From Acidimicrobiales bacterium (lineage in GTDB: Bacteria > Actinomycetota > Acidimicrobiia > Acidimicrobiales > Aldehydirespiratoraceae): 64,000 nucleotides of DNA. The notes under the pieces are model-generated. The model was not told where the DNA came from. It made no database searches and saw only the letters and a program-made list of their open reading frames with translations. Made by a program: the position numbers and the translations under genes. Positions 41,442-50,024 of this stretch are shown piece after piece; within the stretch, counting starts at the first letter, position 1, and each line of letters starts with the position of its first letter. The stretch spans positions 658,369-722,368 of the forward strand of contig JAWPML010000001.1 of NCBI GenBank assembly GCA_033344915.1, in the 5' to 3' direction.

Positions 41442-42899
41442 ATGTTCGAGACGCTGTCCGATCGCTTCGACTCCATCTTCAAGGGCATCCGCGGACGCGG
41501 GAAGCTCACCGCCGACGACGTCGACGAGACACTGCGCGAGATCCGTCGAGCCCTGCTGGAAGCCGACGTCAACCTCGACGTCGCGAAGAACCTCACGGGC
41601 CGGATCCGTGAGCGGGCGGTGGGGGAGGAGCTCTCGAAGGCCCTCAACCCCGGTCAGCAGATCGTCAAGATCGTCCTCGAGGAGCTGACGGCCAGCCTCG
41701 GTGGCGAGGCGATGAAGATCACCTACGCCTCGAAGCCGCCCACGGTCGTGCTGATGGCCGGCCTCCAGGGTGCGGGCAAGACCACCAACACCGGCAAGCT
41801 CGCGGCCTGGTTCAAGAAGCAGGGCCGCAATCCGTTGCTCGTCGGCGCAGACCTCCAGCGCCCCGCCGCCGTCGAACAGCTCCGCACCCTCGCCGGCCAG
41901 GTCGGCGTGCCCGTCTTCTCCGAGCCGACCGATCCGGTCGACGTCGCCCGCAAGGCGATCGACGAGGCGAACCGCATCGGTCGCGACGTCGTCATCGTGG
42001 ACACCGCCGGTCGTCTCGCCATCGACGAGGAGCTGATGGCGCAGGTCGGCCAGATCTCCGCCGCGGTCGAGCCCGACTACACGTTCCTCGTGGTCGACGC
42101 GATGACCGGTCAGGACGCGGTCACCGTCGCCCACGCCTTCAACGAGACGCTTGCGCTCGACGGCGTCATCCTCACGAAGCTCGACGGCGACGCCCGCGGT
42201 GGTGCCGCGCTCTCCGTCAAGGAGGTCGTGGGCAAGCCGATCGCGTTCGCCTCGACCGGTGAGAAGCTCGAGGACTTCGAGACGTTCCATCCCGATCGCC
42301 TTGCCAGCCGCATCCTCGGCATGGGCGACATGGAGACGCTCATCGAGAAGGCCGAGGAGGTGTTCGAGCAGGAGCAGGCCGAAGAGGCCGCGGCTCGGAT
42401 GCTCGAGGGCACGTTCACGCTGGAGGACTTCCTCGAGCAGATGCAGCAGGTCAAGAAGATGGGCCCGCTCGGCAACCTGATGGGGATGATGCCCGGCCTG
42501 CCGAAGGAGGCGAAGGACGTCGAGATCGACGATCGCCAGATCGCCCGCATCGAGGGGATCATCCACTCGATGACACCGGCCGAACGCATCGATCCCGATG
42601 TCATCGACGGGTCTCGTCGCCAGCGCATCGCCGTCGGTTCGGGCGTGCAGCCCAACGAGGTCAAGCAGCTGCTCGACCAGTTCGGGCAGATGCGCAAGAT
42701 GATGAAACAGTTCGCCGGGTTCGGTACGAAGAAGATGAACCCGAAGGCCCGCAACAAGGGCAAGAAGGGCAAGAAGCGCAAGGGTGGACGCGTGACGGAG
42801 AAGGGTCAGGCGAAGGTCCCGAAGACGCCGCTGTCGCTGCCGGGCCTCGAAGATGCCCTCTCCGGTCTGGACGACGGCGACCTGCCCGGGCTGAACTGA
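41442..42899 (+). CDS. ffh: Signal recognition particle protein Ffh
   Basis: 485 residues. N domain ([21 protein letters not shown]), GTPase P-loop GLQGAGKTT (107-115), [36 protein letters not shown], then the Met-rich M domain (about 300-435: [33 protein letters not shown]) that binds SRP RNA and signal sequences, and a Lys-rich tail ([11 protein letters not shown]). It delivers nascent membrane proteins to FtsY. The C-terminus extends about 50 residues beyond E. coli Ffh. TACGCT stands 8 bases before the ATG. Confidence 0.97.
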   Translation: MFETLSDRFDSIFKGIRGRGKLTADDVDETLREIRRALLEADVNLDVAKNLTGRIRERAVGEELSKALNPGQQIVKIVLEELTASLGGEAMKITYASKPPTVVLMAGLQGAGKTTNTGKLAAWFKKQGRNPLLVGADLQRPAAVEQLRTLAGQVGVPVFSEPTDPVDVARKAIDEANRIGRDVVIVDTAGRLAIDEELMAQVGQISAAVEPDYTFLVVDAMTGQDAVTVAHAFNETLALDGVILTKLDGDARGGAALSVKEVVGKPIAFASTGEKLEDFETFHPDRLASRILGMGDMETLIEKAEEVFEQEQAEEAAARMLEGTFTLEDFLEQMQQVKKMGPLGNLMGMMPGLPKEAKDVEIDDRQIARIEGIIHSMTPAERIDPDVIDGSRRQRIAVGSGVQPNEVKQLLDQFGQMRKMMKQFAGFGTKKMNPKARNKGKKGKKRKGGRVTEKGQAKVPKTPLSLPGLEDALSGLDDGDLPGLN

Positions 42900-43020
42900 T
42901 CCGCATGGATCGGGCCCCAGGGTTGGAAGTCCCCATCCGGCCAGATTGAATTGTCTGGTTGCCCGGCCCCGATTCGCCGCGCCGACCCTCTTTCACCAAC
43001 TTCCAGGAAACGAACCACAC

Positions 43021-43476
43021 ATGGCCGTCAAGCTCCGCCTCATGCGGATGGGCAAGAAGAAGCAGCCCACCTACCGCGTCGTCGCCGCCGACTCCCGCTC
43101 GCCCCGCAACGGGCGTTTCATCGAGATCATCGGCACCTACGAGCCCCGTCAGGATCCGTCGGTCATCAAGATCGACAACGAACGGGCCGTCCACTGGCTC
43201 CAGCACGGCGCCCAGCCGACCGATCGGGTGGCCAAGCTGCTGAAGATCAGCGGTGCGTGGACCGAGCACACCGGCGAAGCCGTCGACGCCGCAGTGCCCA
43301 CCGCGGCGCCGAAGAAGAGCAAGAAGCAGCTCGAGAAGGACGCCGAGGCTGCCGAGGCGGCCGAGACCCCGTCGCCCGAGCCCGAGGCCGCCGCCGACGA
43401 GGCCGACCAGGCCGATGGGGCCGTCGCCGAGGCGCCGGACGAGCCGGCCGCTGACGACGCAGGAGAAGAAGAGTGA
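43021..43476 (+). CDS. rpsP: 30S ribosomal protein S16
   Basis: 151 residues from ATG 43021. The S16 core ([41 protein letters not shown]) occupies residues 1-85; an acidic Ala/Glu-rich tail of about 60 residues follows, common in actinobacteria. It is a structural part of the 30S subunit. The stop overlaps the GTG of khpA (GTGA). The 121 bases before it hold a weak inverted repeat (CCAGA/TCTGG at 42941-42958) of unclear meaning. Confidence 0.96.
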   Translation: MAVKLRLMRMGKKKQPTYRVVAADSRSPRNGRFIEIIGTYEPRQDPSVIKIDNERAVHWLQHGAQPTDRVAKLLKISGAWTEHTGEAVDAAVPTAAPKKSKKQLEKDAEAAEAAETPSPEPEAAADEADQADGAVAEAPDEPAADDAGEEE

Positions 43477-43718
43477 GCTCCGAAGCGGCCAAGGCCGTCT
43501 GCGAATACGTCGTCAAGCAGATCGTCGACGATCCCGACGCCGTGAACGTCGAGCTGTCCGATCGTGACGGGGGCTTCCGCCTCGACGTCACCGTCGGCGA
43601 CGGCGACATGGGCCGGGTCATCGGCAAGCGGGGCCGTGTGGCGTCCGCGATCCGCACCGTCGTCCGGGCCGCCGGCCACGAGGACGACACCACGATCGAC
43701 GTCGAGTTCGTCGACTGA
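43473..43718 (+). CDS. khpA: KH-domain RNA-binding protein KhpA
   Basis: 81 residues, GTG 43473 overlapping the rpsP stop. A single KH domain: [16 protein letters not shown], the GxxG loop in [19 protein letters not shown]. KhpA binds RNA, usually with KhpB (Jag), and its gene is nearly always between rpsP and rimM as here. Confidence 0.93.
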   Translation: MSSEAAKAVCEYVVKQIVDDPDAVNVELSDRDGGFRLDVTVGDGDMGRVIGKRGRVASAIRTVVRAAGHEDDTTIDVEFVD

Positions 43719-43735
43719 GTTCGACGCCGCGTCCG

Positions 43736-44218
43736 ATGCTCGAGGTCGGACGCATCACCCGCCCGCACGGCGTGCGCGGCGACGTCAACGTCCTGCTCAC
43801 GTCGAACCGCACCGAGCGGGTCGCCAAGGGTTCGGTGCTGCACACCGAGGACGGTCCGCTGACCGTTCGTTCGTCGCGCCCGCACAAATCCGGCTTCATC
43901 GTCACGTTCGCCGAGTGCACCAGTCGCGAACGGGCCGAGGAGCTGCGCGACACGATCCTGCGGGCCGAGCCGATCGACGATCCCGACGAGCTCTGGGTCC
44001 ACGAACTGATCGGCGCAACGGTCGTGGATGGCGACGGGATCGAGCGGGGTCGGGTCACCCAGGTGCTCGAGAACCCGGCCAGCGACATCCTCGAGACCGA
44101 CGCCGGCCACCTCGTGCCCGTGCAGTTCGTCACCGACATCGACCCTGGCGTGCGGGTCGATGTCGACACGCCCGCCGGGCTCTTCGATCTCGACGACGAC
44201 GGTGAGGCGGGCCGATGA
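43736..44218 (+). CDS. rimM: 16S rRNA processing protein RimM
   Basis: 160 residues. LEVGRITRPHGVRGDVNVLLTSN is the RimM N-terminal beta barrel; the PRC-barrel follows at about 85-155 (DPDELWVHELIGATVVDGDGIERGRVTQVLENPASDILE). It helps mature the 30S head by binding S19. It overlaps trmD by 4 bases (ATGA). Confidence 0.94.
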   Translation: MLEVGRITRPHGVRGDVNVLLTSNRTERVAKGSVLHTEDGPLTVRSSRPHKSGFIVTFAECTSRERAEELRDTILRAEPIDDPDELWVHELIGATVVDGDGIERGRVTQVLENPASDILETDAGHLVPVQFVTDIDPGVRVDVDTPAGLFDLDDDGEAGR

Positions 44219-44982
44219 CGCTGCGGATCGACGTGTTCTCGATCTTCCCCGAGATGGTCGACCACGGCGCGGGCGAATCGGTGATCGGCCGGGGACGGCG
44301 TGAGGGCCACCTCGACATCCGCGTCCACGACCTGCGGATGACGACGACGGACGTGCACGCCACGGTGGACGATGCCCCGTTCGGCGGTGGCGCGGGGATG
44401 GTGATGATGCCCGAGCCGCTGTTCGGCGCCGTCGAAGCCGTCGACCCGCCCCGCCCGCTGCTCTACCTGTCGCCTGCAGGTCGCACGTTCGACCAGGGGA
44501 TGGCCCGCGAGCTGGCCGAGTCGGGCGGCTTCTCGTTGCTGTGCGGCCGGTACGAGGGTGTGGACGAGCGGGTGCGGGAGCACCTGGTCGACGACGAGGT
44601 CTCCGTGGGCGACGTGGTGCTCGCCGGGGGAGAGGTCGCCGCCCTCCTGATCATCGAGGCGGTCGGCCGTCTCGTGCCCGGCGTCCTCGGAAACGACACG
44701 TCGACCGACGACGAGTCGTTCGCCGACGGGCTGCTCGAGTATCCGCACTACACCCGCCCCGCCGAGTTCCGGGGGTGGGCGGTGCCCGAGGTACTCCGTT
44801 CCGGCGACCACGCCAGGGTCGCCCGCTGGCGCCGGGCCCACGCGCTCCGACGGACGCTGGATCGCCGTCCCGACCTGATCGAGGCCCGTGGCGGCCTCAC
44901 CGCCGACGACCAGAAGATCCTCGACGAGTTCGATCTCCAGGACCCGCCCCGCACGGGTGGTTGTTCGGCCCCTCGCCCCTAG
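44215..44982 (+). CDS. trmD: tRNA (guanine-37-N1) methyltransferase TrmD
   Basis: 255 residues. [15 protein letters not shown] start, [35 protein letters not shown] (SPOUT knot) and [31 protein letters not shown] are the expected SAM-binding trefoil knot motifs; [22 protein letters not shown] is the linker and C-terminal domain. It methylates G37 of tRNAs to prevent frameshifting. Confidence 0.96.
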   Translation: MTLRIDVFSIFPEMVDHGAGESVIGRGRREGHLDIRVHDLRMTTTDVHATVDDAPFGGGAGMVMMPEPLFGAVEAVDPPRPLLYLSPAGRTFDQGMARELAESGGFSLLCGRYEGVDERVREHLVDDEVSVGDVVLAGGEVAALLIIEAVGRLVPGVLGNDTSTDDESFADGLLEYPHYTRPAEFRGWAVPEVLRSGDHARVARWRRAHALRRTLDRRPDLIEARGGLTADDQKILDEFDLQDPPRTGGCSAPRP

Positions 44983-45050
44983 ACTCGATCCTCGGCCCGG
45001 GTCCACAGGACCCGCCCCCTGATTCGTTCTTTCTCACCACGGAGCCTGCG

Positions 45051-45398
45051 ATGCAGCCCACCGATCTCGTCGACAACCTGAGCCTCCGGGACGACATTCC
45101 CGACTTCGCTCCGGGCGACACCCTCAAGGTCCACGTGAAGGTCATCGAGGGCAACCGCCAGCGCACCCAGGTGTTCGAGGGAGCCGTCATCCGCCGTCAG
45201 GGTTCGGGCCTGCAGGAGACCTACACGGTCCGCAAGCTCAGCTTCGGTGTCGGCGTGGAGCGGACGTTTCCCCTGCACTCGCCCATCGTGGAGAAGATCG
45301 AGCTCGTCTCCCGCGGCGATGTCCGCCGGGCGAAGCTGTACTACCTGCGCGATCGCATCGGCAAGAGCGCGAAGATCAAGGAAAAGCGCGACAACTAG
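45051..45398 (+). CDS. rplS: 50S ribosomal protein L19
   Basis: 115 residues from ATG 45051 (GGAG upstream). [39 protein letters not shown] and the end [21 protein letters not shown] are diagnostic. It forms a bridge to the 30S subunit. In many actinobacteria lepB and rnhB follow; both are missing here. Confidence 0.97.
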   Translation: MQPTDLVDNLSLRDDIPDFAPGDTLKVHVKVIEGNRQRTQVFEGAVIRRQGSGLQETYTVRKLSFGVGVERTFPLHSPIVEKIELVSRGDVRRAKLYYLRDRIGKSAKIKEKRDN

Positions 45399-45427
45399 TC
45401 GCCCCAGGGGCTGTCACAGGCCCTTCC

Positions 45428-45433
45428 TACGAT
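45428..45433 (+). promoter_or_regulatory. -10 box TACGAT, leaderless start of yraN
   Basis: TACGAT, 7 bases, then ATG 45441; no ribosome-binding site. Confidence 0.5.
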
Positions 45434-45440
45434 CGTTCCC

Positions 45441-45782
45441 ATGGACCGATCACGTGTCGCACTGGGTGCGTGGGGTGAAGCCCGCGTCGCCCGCCACTAC
45501 GAAGCTGCCGGCTACGCCGTTCTCGACCGCAACTGGCGGGTGAAGGGCGGCGAACTCGACCTCGTTGTCGGCCGCGGCGACGAGATCGTCTTCTGTGAGG
45601 TCAAGACGCGTTCGTCCGACCGCTTCGGCCACGCAGCCGAAGCCGTGGGCTATCGCAAACAGCAATTCCTCCGTCGCACCGCGGTCTCCTGGCTCGACGC
45701 CAACGACCGGCGTGGTCGCATCCGGTTCGACGTGGCGACGGTGACCCCCGCCGGTGTGGCCGTGATCGCCGCCGCCTTCTGA
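45441..45782 (+). CDS. YraN family (UPF0102) nuclease-like protein
   Basis: 113 residues. LGAWGEARVARHYEAAGYAVLDRNWRVKGGELDLVVGRGDEIVFCEVKTRSSDRFG carries the PD-(D/E)xK core: Glu of GE, Asp of GELDLV and E-V-K of FCEVKTR. The family is conserved beside comM/dprA in many bacteria and is thought to act in DNA processing, but no firm activity is established. In this genome it is cut off from comM by the accessory block. Confidence 0.9.
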   Translation: MDRSRVALGAWGEARVARHYEAAGYAVLDRNWRVKGGELDLVVGRGDEIVFCEVKTRSSDRFGHAAEAVGYRKQQFLRRTAVSWLDANDRRGRIRFDVATVTPAGVAVIAAAF

Positions 45783-45795
45783 GGGCGACCGGAGG

Positions 45796-46446
45796 TCAGG
45801 TGTCGGTGATGCGGCGAGCCAGCCGGTCGGCCTCGCCGCCCAGACCGGGCAACTGCACCTCGAGTGCGCCGGCCTTGCGGGCCGCGAGGTCCACGACGAT
45901 CTCCTCGACCTCGAGCCAGGTGCGGGCCCGCAGCCCGTCGAAGTCCCGGTTGTACGGCTGGTCGAACACGATCACGGTGTTGCCCTCGGCCCGCAGCCCC
46001 TCGATGTTGTGCGGGGCGTCGTCGATGTAGCAGTCCGCTTCGACCTCCGGCTTGGCCCCGAGGAAGCAGATGTCGCGGTACGGGATCCGGTGCTGGTCGA
46101 GCCACGTGACGGTGTCCGCGATCGCCGCGGCGTGTCCCCAGTTCGTGTAGAGCCGGTGGGTCACGACGCGGATCCAGACACCGGCATCGGAGAGACGCCA
46201 CAACGCATCCGCCGCGCCCTCCATGGGAGGGAGGGACGCGAGCATGCGCAGGTCGTTCACCGCGTACTGGTGGAGCCGGTTGAAGTCATCGACCGACAGG
46301 TCCCACTCGCGGAAGTCCCAGCTGCGGGTCAGCGGCAGCGTGTCGGCCGCGACGTCGCGGTCGGCGGCGACGACCTCCCGGAATCCGAGGGTGTAGTCCG
46401 CGACGACTCCGTCGAGATCGACACCGAAGACGAACGGTGGTGTCAT
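45796..46446 (-). CDS. HAD superfamily 5'(3')-nucleotidase-like protein
   Basis: 216 residues from ATG 46444-46446; ATG 46464 would add six residues. HAD motif I is D10-L-D12-G in VDLDGVVADY, motif II the Thr in RVVTHRLYT, and motif IV CYIDDAPHNIEGL. The cap-1 region is rich in Trp and Arg (WDFREWDL). The pattern fits deoxyribonucleotidases of the NT5C type, which dephosphorylate (deoxy)nucleoside monophosphates. It is divergent from a paralogue with 33 bases between starts. Confidence 0.85.
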   Translation of the reverse strand: MTPPFVFGVDLDGVVADYTLGFREVVAADRDVAADTLPLTRSWDFREWDLSVDDFNRLHQYAVNDLRMLASLPPMEGAADALWRLSDAGVWIRVVTHRLYTNWGHAAAIADTVTWLDQHRIPYRDICFLGAKPEVEADCYIDDAPHNIEGLRAEGNTVIVFDQPYNRDFDGLRARTWLEVEEIVVDLAARKAGALEVQLPGLGGEADRLARRITDT

Positions 46447-46479
46447 CCCCCGAGGGTGACACATGCGAGAGTGGTCGGC

Positions 46480-47073
46480 ATGCCCGGACTACGCCTCGGA
46501 ATCGACATGGACGGTGTGATCGCCGACTTCAACGCGGGATGGACCCACCGCTACAACCGCGATTTCCCGGGTCGAGATCTCGCGAGCGGGCACGTCGTCG
46601 AGTGGGACGCGCCGGTGGGCCTGACCCACTTCGGGTCGATGTCGGCGTTCTGGCGGTGGGCGAGGACGTGCGGGGAGGGCCGAAGTCTCTTCCACGGACT
46701 GGAGCCCTACGACGGCGCGATCGAGTCACTGCGGGCGATGGACGACGCCGGCCACGACATCGTGATCCTGACGACCAAGCCGACGTTCGCGGTCGAGGAC
46801 ACCCACGACTGGCTCGTCCGTCACGACGTGCCGACGGCGGAGATCCACATCCTCGACGACAAGACGCTCGTCGAGTGCGACGTCTATCTCGACGACGCCG
46901 TCCACAATCTCGAGGCGCTCCTTCAATCGCACCCGCAGGCGGCCGTTTGCCGCTACGTGCGGCCCTGGAATGATCCCGTCGCGGGCGCGGTCGACGTCGC
47001 CGGATGGACGGATTTCCGCGCCGTGGTCGACCACGTCGCGCGACAGTCCGGGCCTGGTGAAGCGAACGGCTGA
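46480..47073 (+). CDS. HAD superfamily 5'(3')-nucleotidase-like protein, paralogue
   Basis: 197 residues. GIDMDGVIADFNAGW (motif I, D-x-D), VILTTKPTF (motif II), CDVYLDDAVHNLEAL (motif IV). It parallels the divergent neighbour segment by segment, so the two arose by inverted duplication. Same predicted activity on nucleoside monophosphates or related phosphate esters. Which substrates are split between the two cannot be seen. It precedes the phosphonate-type ABC transporter genes by 46 bases, which could mean a shared phosphate-scavenging role. Confidence 0.83.
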   Translation: MPGLRLGIDMDGVIADFNAGWTHRYNRDFPGRDLASGHVVEWDAPVGLTHFGSMSAFWRWARTCGEGRSLFHGLEPYDGAIESLRAMDDAGHDIVILTTKPTFAVEDTHDWLVRHDVPTAEIHILDDKTLVECDVYLDDAVHNLEALLQSHPQAAVCRYVRPWNDPVAGAVDVAGWTDFRAVVDHVARQSGPGEANG

Positions 47074-47119
47074 CACCGGGGCTACTGTTCCGGCAACGAC
47101 ACTCCCTGGAGGGAACCCC

Positions 47120-48334
47120 ATGAGCAAGAACCTGCTTCGGTTGCTGGCCATCGTGCTGGCGTTCGGGCTCATCGCCGCCGCGTGCGGCGATGACGACACG
47201 TCATCGTCCGGTGACGATTCGTCCGACGATTCGTCCGGTGACGACTCGTCCGGTGACGATTCGTCCGGTGACGATTCGTCCGGTGACGATTCGTCCGGTG
47301 ACGACTCGTCCGGCGACGACAGTGGCGACGACGGCATGTCCGACATCCCGGCCGACTGGCCCGAGAAGATCACGTTCGGCTTCGTGCCCAGCCAGGATCA
47401 GGCCACGCTGCAGGACAACATCGAGCCCTTCATCTCCGTGCTCGAGGAAGCGCTCGGCATCGAGGTCGACGGTGTCGTCACCACCGACTACACCGGCCTC
47501 GTCACGTCGATGGGCACCGACCAGACCGATCTCGGCGCCTTCGGCCCGTTCGGCTACACGCTGGGCAAGGACGAGTTCGGCAACATCGAGCCGCTGATCC
47601 AGTCGGTTCGCTTCGGTTCGGCCACCTACCACGGCCAGTGGTTCACGAACGATCCGTCGATCTGCCAGGAGGGCACCCTGACCGAGGCGACCGCCCTCGA
47701 GAACCACGACGGCGAGATCGTGCAGGTCCCGGCCCTCGAGGCCGTTGCGCTGCAGGTCGGCGTCCAGTTCGGTGACGACGGTCCGGAGTACGGCAAGATC
47801 AACGACAACGGCGACGAGATCAGCGCCGGCTGGAGCTGCATCGGCGACCTGTCGTCGGTTGCCGGCGAGACCGTGGCCTTCACCACCGAGACCTCGACCT
47901 CCGGCTACCTGTTCCCGGCGCTCGAGCTCACCGAGCTCGGCATCGACCCGGCCACCGGCGTGAACCCGGTGTTCACCGGCGGCCACGATGCCGCCGTGAC
48001 CGCGGTCTACGACGGCAGCGCGAAGTTCGGCCTGTCCTTCGACGACGCCCGCAGCACCATCGACGACGTCAACGCCGACGTCGGTGAGAACGTCATCGTC
48101 TTCTCGATCACCGACGAGATCCCCAACGACGTGGTTGCCGTCCGCACGGCGCTGCCGCAGACCCTGAAGGACGCCATCTACGGCGCCATCGAGGCCTACC
48201 TCGACACCGAAGAGGGCGAAGCCGTGTTCGACGAGATCTACAGCTGGACGAGCATCGCGCCGGCCAGCGACTCGGACTTCGACATCGTGCGTGAAGCCGC
48301 CGCCGCACTCGGCATCACCGAGCCGCCCGGCTGA
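47120..48334 (+). CDS. phnD: PhnD-type phosphonate/phosphate-binding lipoprotein
   Basis: 404 residues, ATG 47120 with GGAGGG upstream. Signal peptide with lipobox IAAAC22, then a Ser/Gly/Asp linker of SGDDS units (about 29-70), then a PhnD/SsuA-like binding domain: ITFGFVPSQDQATLQDNIEPFISVLEEALGIEVDGVVTTDYTGLVTSMGTDQTDLGAFGPFGYTL, as in phosphonate or phosphite binding proteins. An insert with three Cys (SICQEG, GWSCIGD) is unusual. It captures the ligand outside the membrane for the PhnCEE transporter. No C-P lyase genes are near, so the ligand could be phosphite, phosphate or another oxyanion. Confidence 0.9.
   Translation: MSKNLLRLLAIVLAFGLIAAACGDDDTSSSGDDSSDDSSGDDSSGDDSSGDDSSGDDSSGDDSSGDDSGDDGMSDIPADWPEKITFGFVPSQDQATLQDNIEPFISVLEEALGIEVDGVVTTDYTGLVTSMGTDQTDLGAFGPFGYTLGKDEFGNIEPLIQSVRFGSATYHGQWFTNDPSICQEGTLTEATALENHDGEIVQVPALEAVALQVGVQFGDDGPEYGKINDNGDEISAGWSCIGDLSSVAGETVAFTTETSTSGYLFPALELTELGIDPATGVNPVFTGGHDAAVTAVYDGSAKFGLSFDDARSTIDDVNADVGENVIVFSITDEIPNDVVAVRTALPQTLKDAIYGAIEAYLDTEEGEAVFDEIYSWTSIAPASDSDFDIVREAAAALGITEPPG
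47207..47321 (+). repeat. In-frame 15-bp tandem repeats (TCCGGTGACGAYTCG)
   Basis: About seven near-identical 15-base units, one shortened to 12 bases, encode the SGDDS linker of the PhnD-like lipoprotein. Unit number is expected to vary between strains by slippage; all changes keep the frame. Confidence 0.85.
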
Positions 48335-48368
48335 TCACCCGGCGGCCCTGCCGCCATCTCGTGACAGT

Positions 48369-48406
48369 CACCGGCTGCGGTCCGCTTCGGCGGCCCGCAG
48401 CCGGTG
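48369..48406 (+). terminator. Strong hairpin between phnD and phnC (attenuator)
   Basis: A 12-bp perfect stem (CACCGGCTGCGG / CCGCAGCCGGTG), one T-C mismatch, then 4 bp closed by a TTCG tetraloop. It lies 34 bases after the phnD stop and 42 bases before the phnC ATG, with no T tract. Partial termination or 3'-end protection here would give more binding protein than transporter. Confidence 0.7.
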
Positions 48407-48447
48407 GCGGTTCCGACCCGCTACCCACCACCCACGTAGGCGACGAA

Positions 48448-49221
48448 ATGATCGAACTCAGCGACGTGTCCGTCACCTATCGAGGCGGCGTGAAGGCACT
48501 CCGCAACGTCGACCTCACCATCGAGGACGGCGAGTTCGTGGTGGTCGTCGGTCTCTCCGGTGCCGGCAAGTCCACCCTGCTGCGGGTCCTCAACGGACTG
48601 GTTCCCGCCACGGGCGGGTCGGCCAAGGTCGACGGCATCGAGGTGGTCGGCGCGTCCGGCGCGGCGCTGCGACAGGTGCGTTCGCGCATCGGCATGATCT
48701 TCCAGACCTTCAATCTCGCCGAACGCACGACCGTGCTCAACAACGTCCTGATGGGCCGGCTCAGCAATGTGCCCGCGTGGCGCTCGACCATCGGTCTCTG
48801 GCCCGCGGCCGACCGGGAGATCGCCCTCGAGGCGCTCGAACGGGTCGGCATCGTGGAGAAGGCCTACGTCCGGGCATCGAACCTGTCCGGCGGGCAGCAG
48901 CAGCGGGTCGGCATCGCCCGCGCCCTCGCCCAGCAACCCACGCTGATGCTCGCCGACGAGCCGGTCGCGGCACTCGACCCGGTCACGAGCCGCCAGGTGA
49001 TGGGCGACCTCGCCCGGATCAACACCGAGCTCGGGATCACCACCCTCATCAACCTCCACTATCTCGACCTCGCCCAGGAGTACGGCCAACGCCTCATCGG
49101 ACTCCGCGCCGGCGAACTCGTCTTCGACGGCAACATCGCCGACGTCGACGACGACACGTTCCGCGAGATCTACGGCCGCTCGATCACCACCGGCGACATC
49201 CTCGCCGACAACGACACGTGA
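48448..49221 (+). CDS. phnC: PhnC-type ABC transporter ATP-binding protein
   Basis: 257 residues. ATG 48448 (MIELSDVSVTYRGG) is chosen over GTG 48361, which would start inside the hairpin. Walker A GLSGAGKST (35-43), Q-loop FQTFNLAERTTVLNNVLMGRLS (PhnC-specific text), signature LSGGQQQR, Walker B LMLADEPVAALDP, His switch NLHYLD. It drives uptake through the two PhnE-like permeases. Its stop overlaps the GTG of the first permease. Confidence 0.93.
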   Translation: MIELSDVSVTYRGGVKALRNVDLTIEDGEFVVVVGLSGAGKSTLLRVLNGLVPATGGSAKVDGIEVVGASGAALRQVRSRIGMIFQTFNLAERTTVLNNVLMGRLSNVPAWRSTIGLWPAADREIALEALERVGIVEKAYVRASNLSGGQQQRVGIARALAQQPTLMLADEPVAALDPVTSRQVMGDLARINTELGITTLINLHYLDLAQEYGQRLIGLRAGELVFDGNIADVDDDTFREIYGRSITTGDILADNDT

Positions 49222-50024
49222 GCGAGGCGGTCGTCTCCGGCACCGGCGCGCGCCCGGCCAAGCCGCGGCGCAATCCGCTCACCTATCTCGTCGTCGCCGC
49301 CCTCCTCTGGTGGACCTGGTACGCCGCCGGTCAGGTCGGGTTCCGCTGGTCGACCTTCGTCGACGTGTGGACCAATCCGCTGTGGGAGAAGTTCTGGCCG
49401 ATCCCGTGGGACTGGGTGCTCGACCGCGGCAACGTCATCGATCCACTCGTCGAGACCTTCCAGATCGCCATCGTCGCCACGGTGATCGGATGCGGGCTCG
49501 CGCTTCCCGCGGCCTTCGCGATGAGCCGGCTGACGACGCCGAACAGCCCCGTCTACTGGATCAGCCGCGTGTTCATGAGCGTGGTGCGGGCGGTGCCCGA
49601 TCTCTTCTGGGCCAAGATCCTGGTCACGGCGATCGGGATCGGTGCGTTCGCCGGTGCCTGGGCCCTCTCCATCTTCTCGTTCGCGGTCATGGTGAAGCTC
49701 TTCTCCGAGACGATCGACGGCGCTGACGACGGGCCGCTCGAAGCCGCGCGGGCCGCCGGCGCCCGCCATGTCCCCGCGGTGCGAACCGGCGTGCTCCCCA
49801 CCGTCCTGCCGTCGTACGTGGCCTACGCCCTCTATGTCTTCGAGTTGAACATCCGGGCCTCGATCGTGCTCGGTCTCGTCGGTGCCGGCGGCATCGGTCG
49901 AGTGGTCGAAGCCCAGCGGAGCTTCTTCCGGTTCGACCGCATCCTCGGCATCCTCGTCCTCGTCTTCGTCGTGGTCTTCGTCATCGAGCAGATCAGCGTC
50001 GCCCTGCGCCGGAGGCTCGTCTGA
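49218..50024 (+). CDS. phnE: PhnE-type ABC permease 1
   Basis: 268 residues, GTG 49218 on the phnC stop (GTGA). About six membrane helices; the permease EAA loop reads GPLEAARAAGARHVPAVRTGVLPTVLPSY, followed by VFELNIRASIVLGLVGAGGIG, the PhnE signature. It forms the membrane channel with permease 2. The order phnD-phnC-phnE-phnE is that of phosphonate/phosphite importers. Confidence 0.91.
   Translation: MSEAVVSGTGARPAKPRRNPLTYLVVAALLWWTWYAAGQVGFRWSTFVDVWTNPLWEKFWPIPWDWVLDRGNVIDPLVETFQIAIVATVIGCGLALPAAFAMSRLTTPNSPVYWISRVFMSVVRAVPDLFWAKILVTAIGIGAFAGAWALSIFSFAVMVKLFSETIDGADDGPLEAARAAGARHVPAVRTGVLPTVLPSYVAYALYVFELNIRASIVLGLVGAGGIGRVVEAQRSFFRFDRILGILVLVFVVVFVIEQISVALRRRLV

Noticed and set aside
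42900-43020. Riboswitch or ribosomal-protein leader before rpsP
   Set aside because: Only a 5-bp inverted repeat (CCAGA/TCTGG) is visible; no known leader pattern could be matched by eye.
47207-47321. Possible CRISPR or regulatory repeat array
   Set aside because: Units are contiguous, 15 bases, have no spacers and encode an in-frame Ser-Gly-Asp linker.
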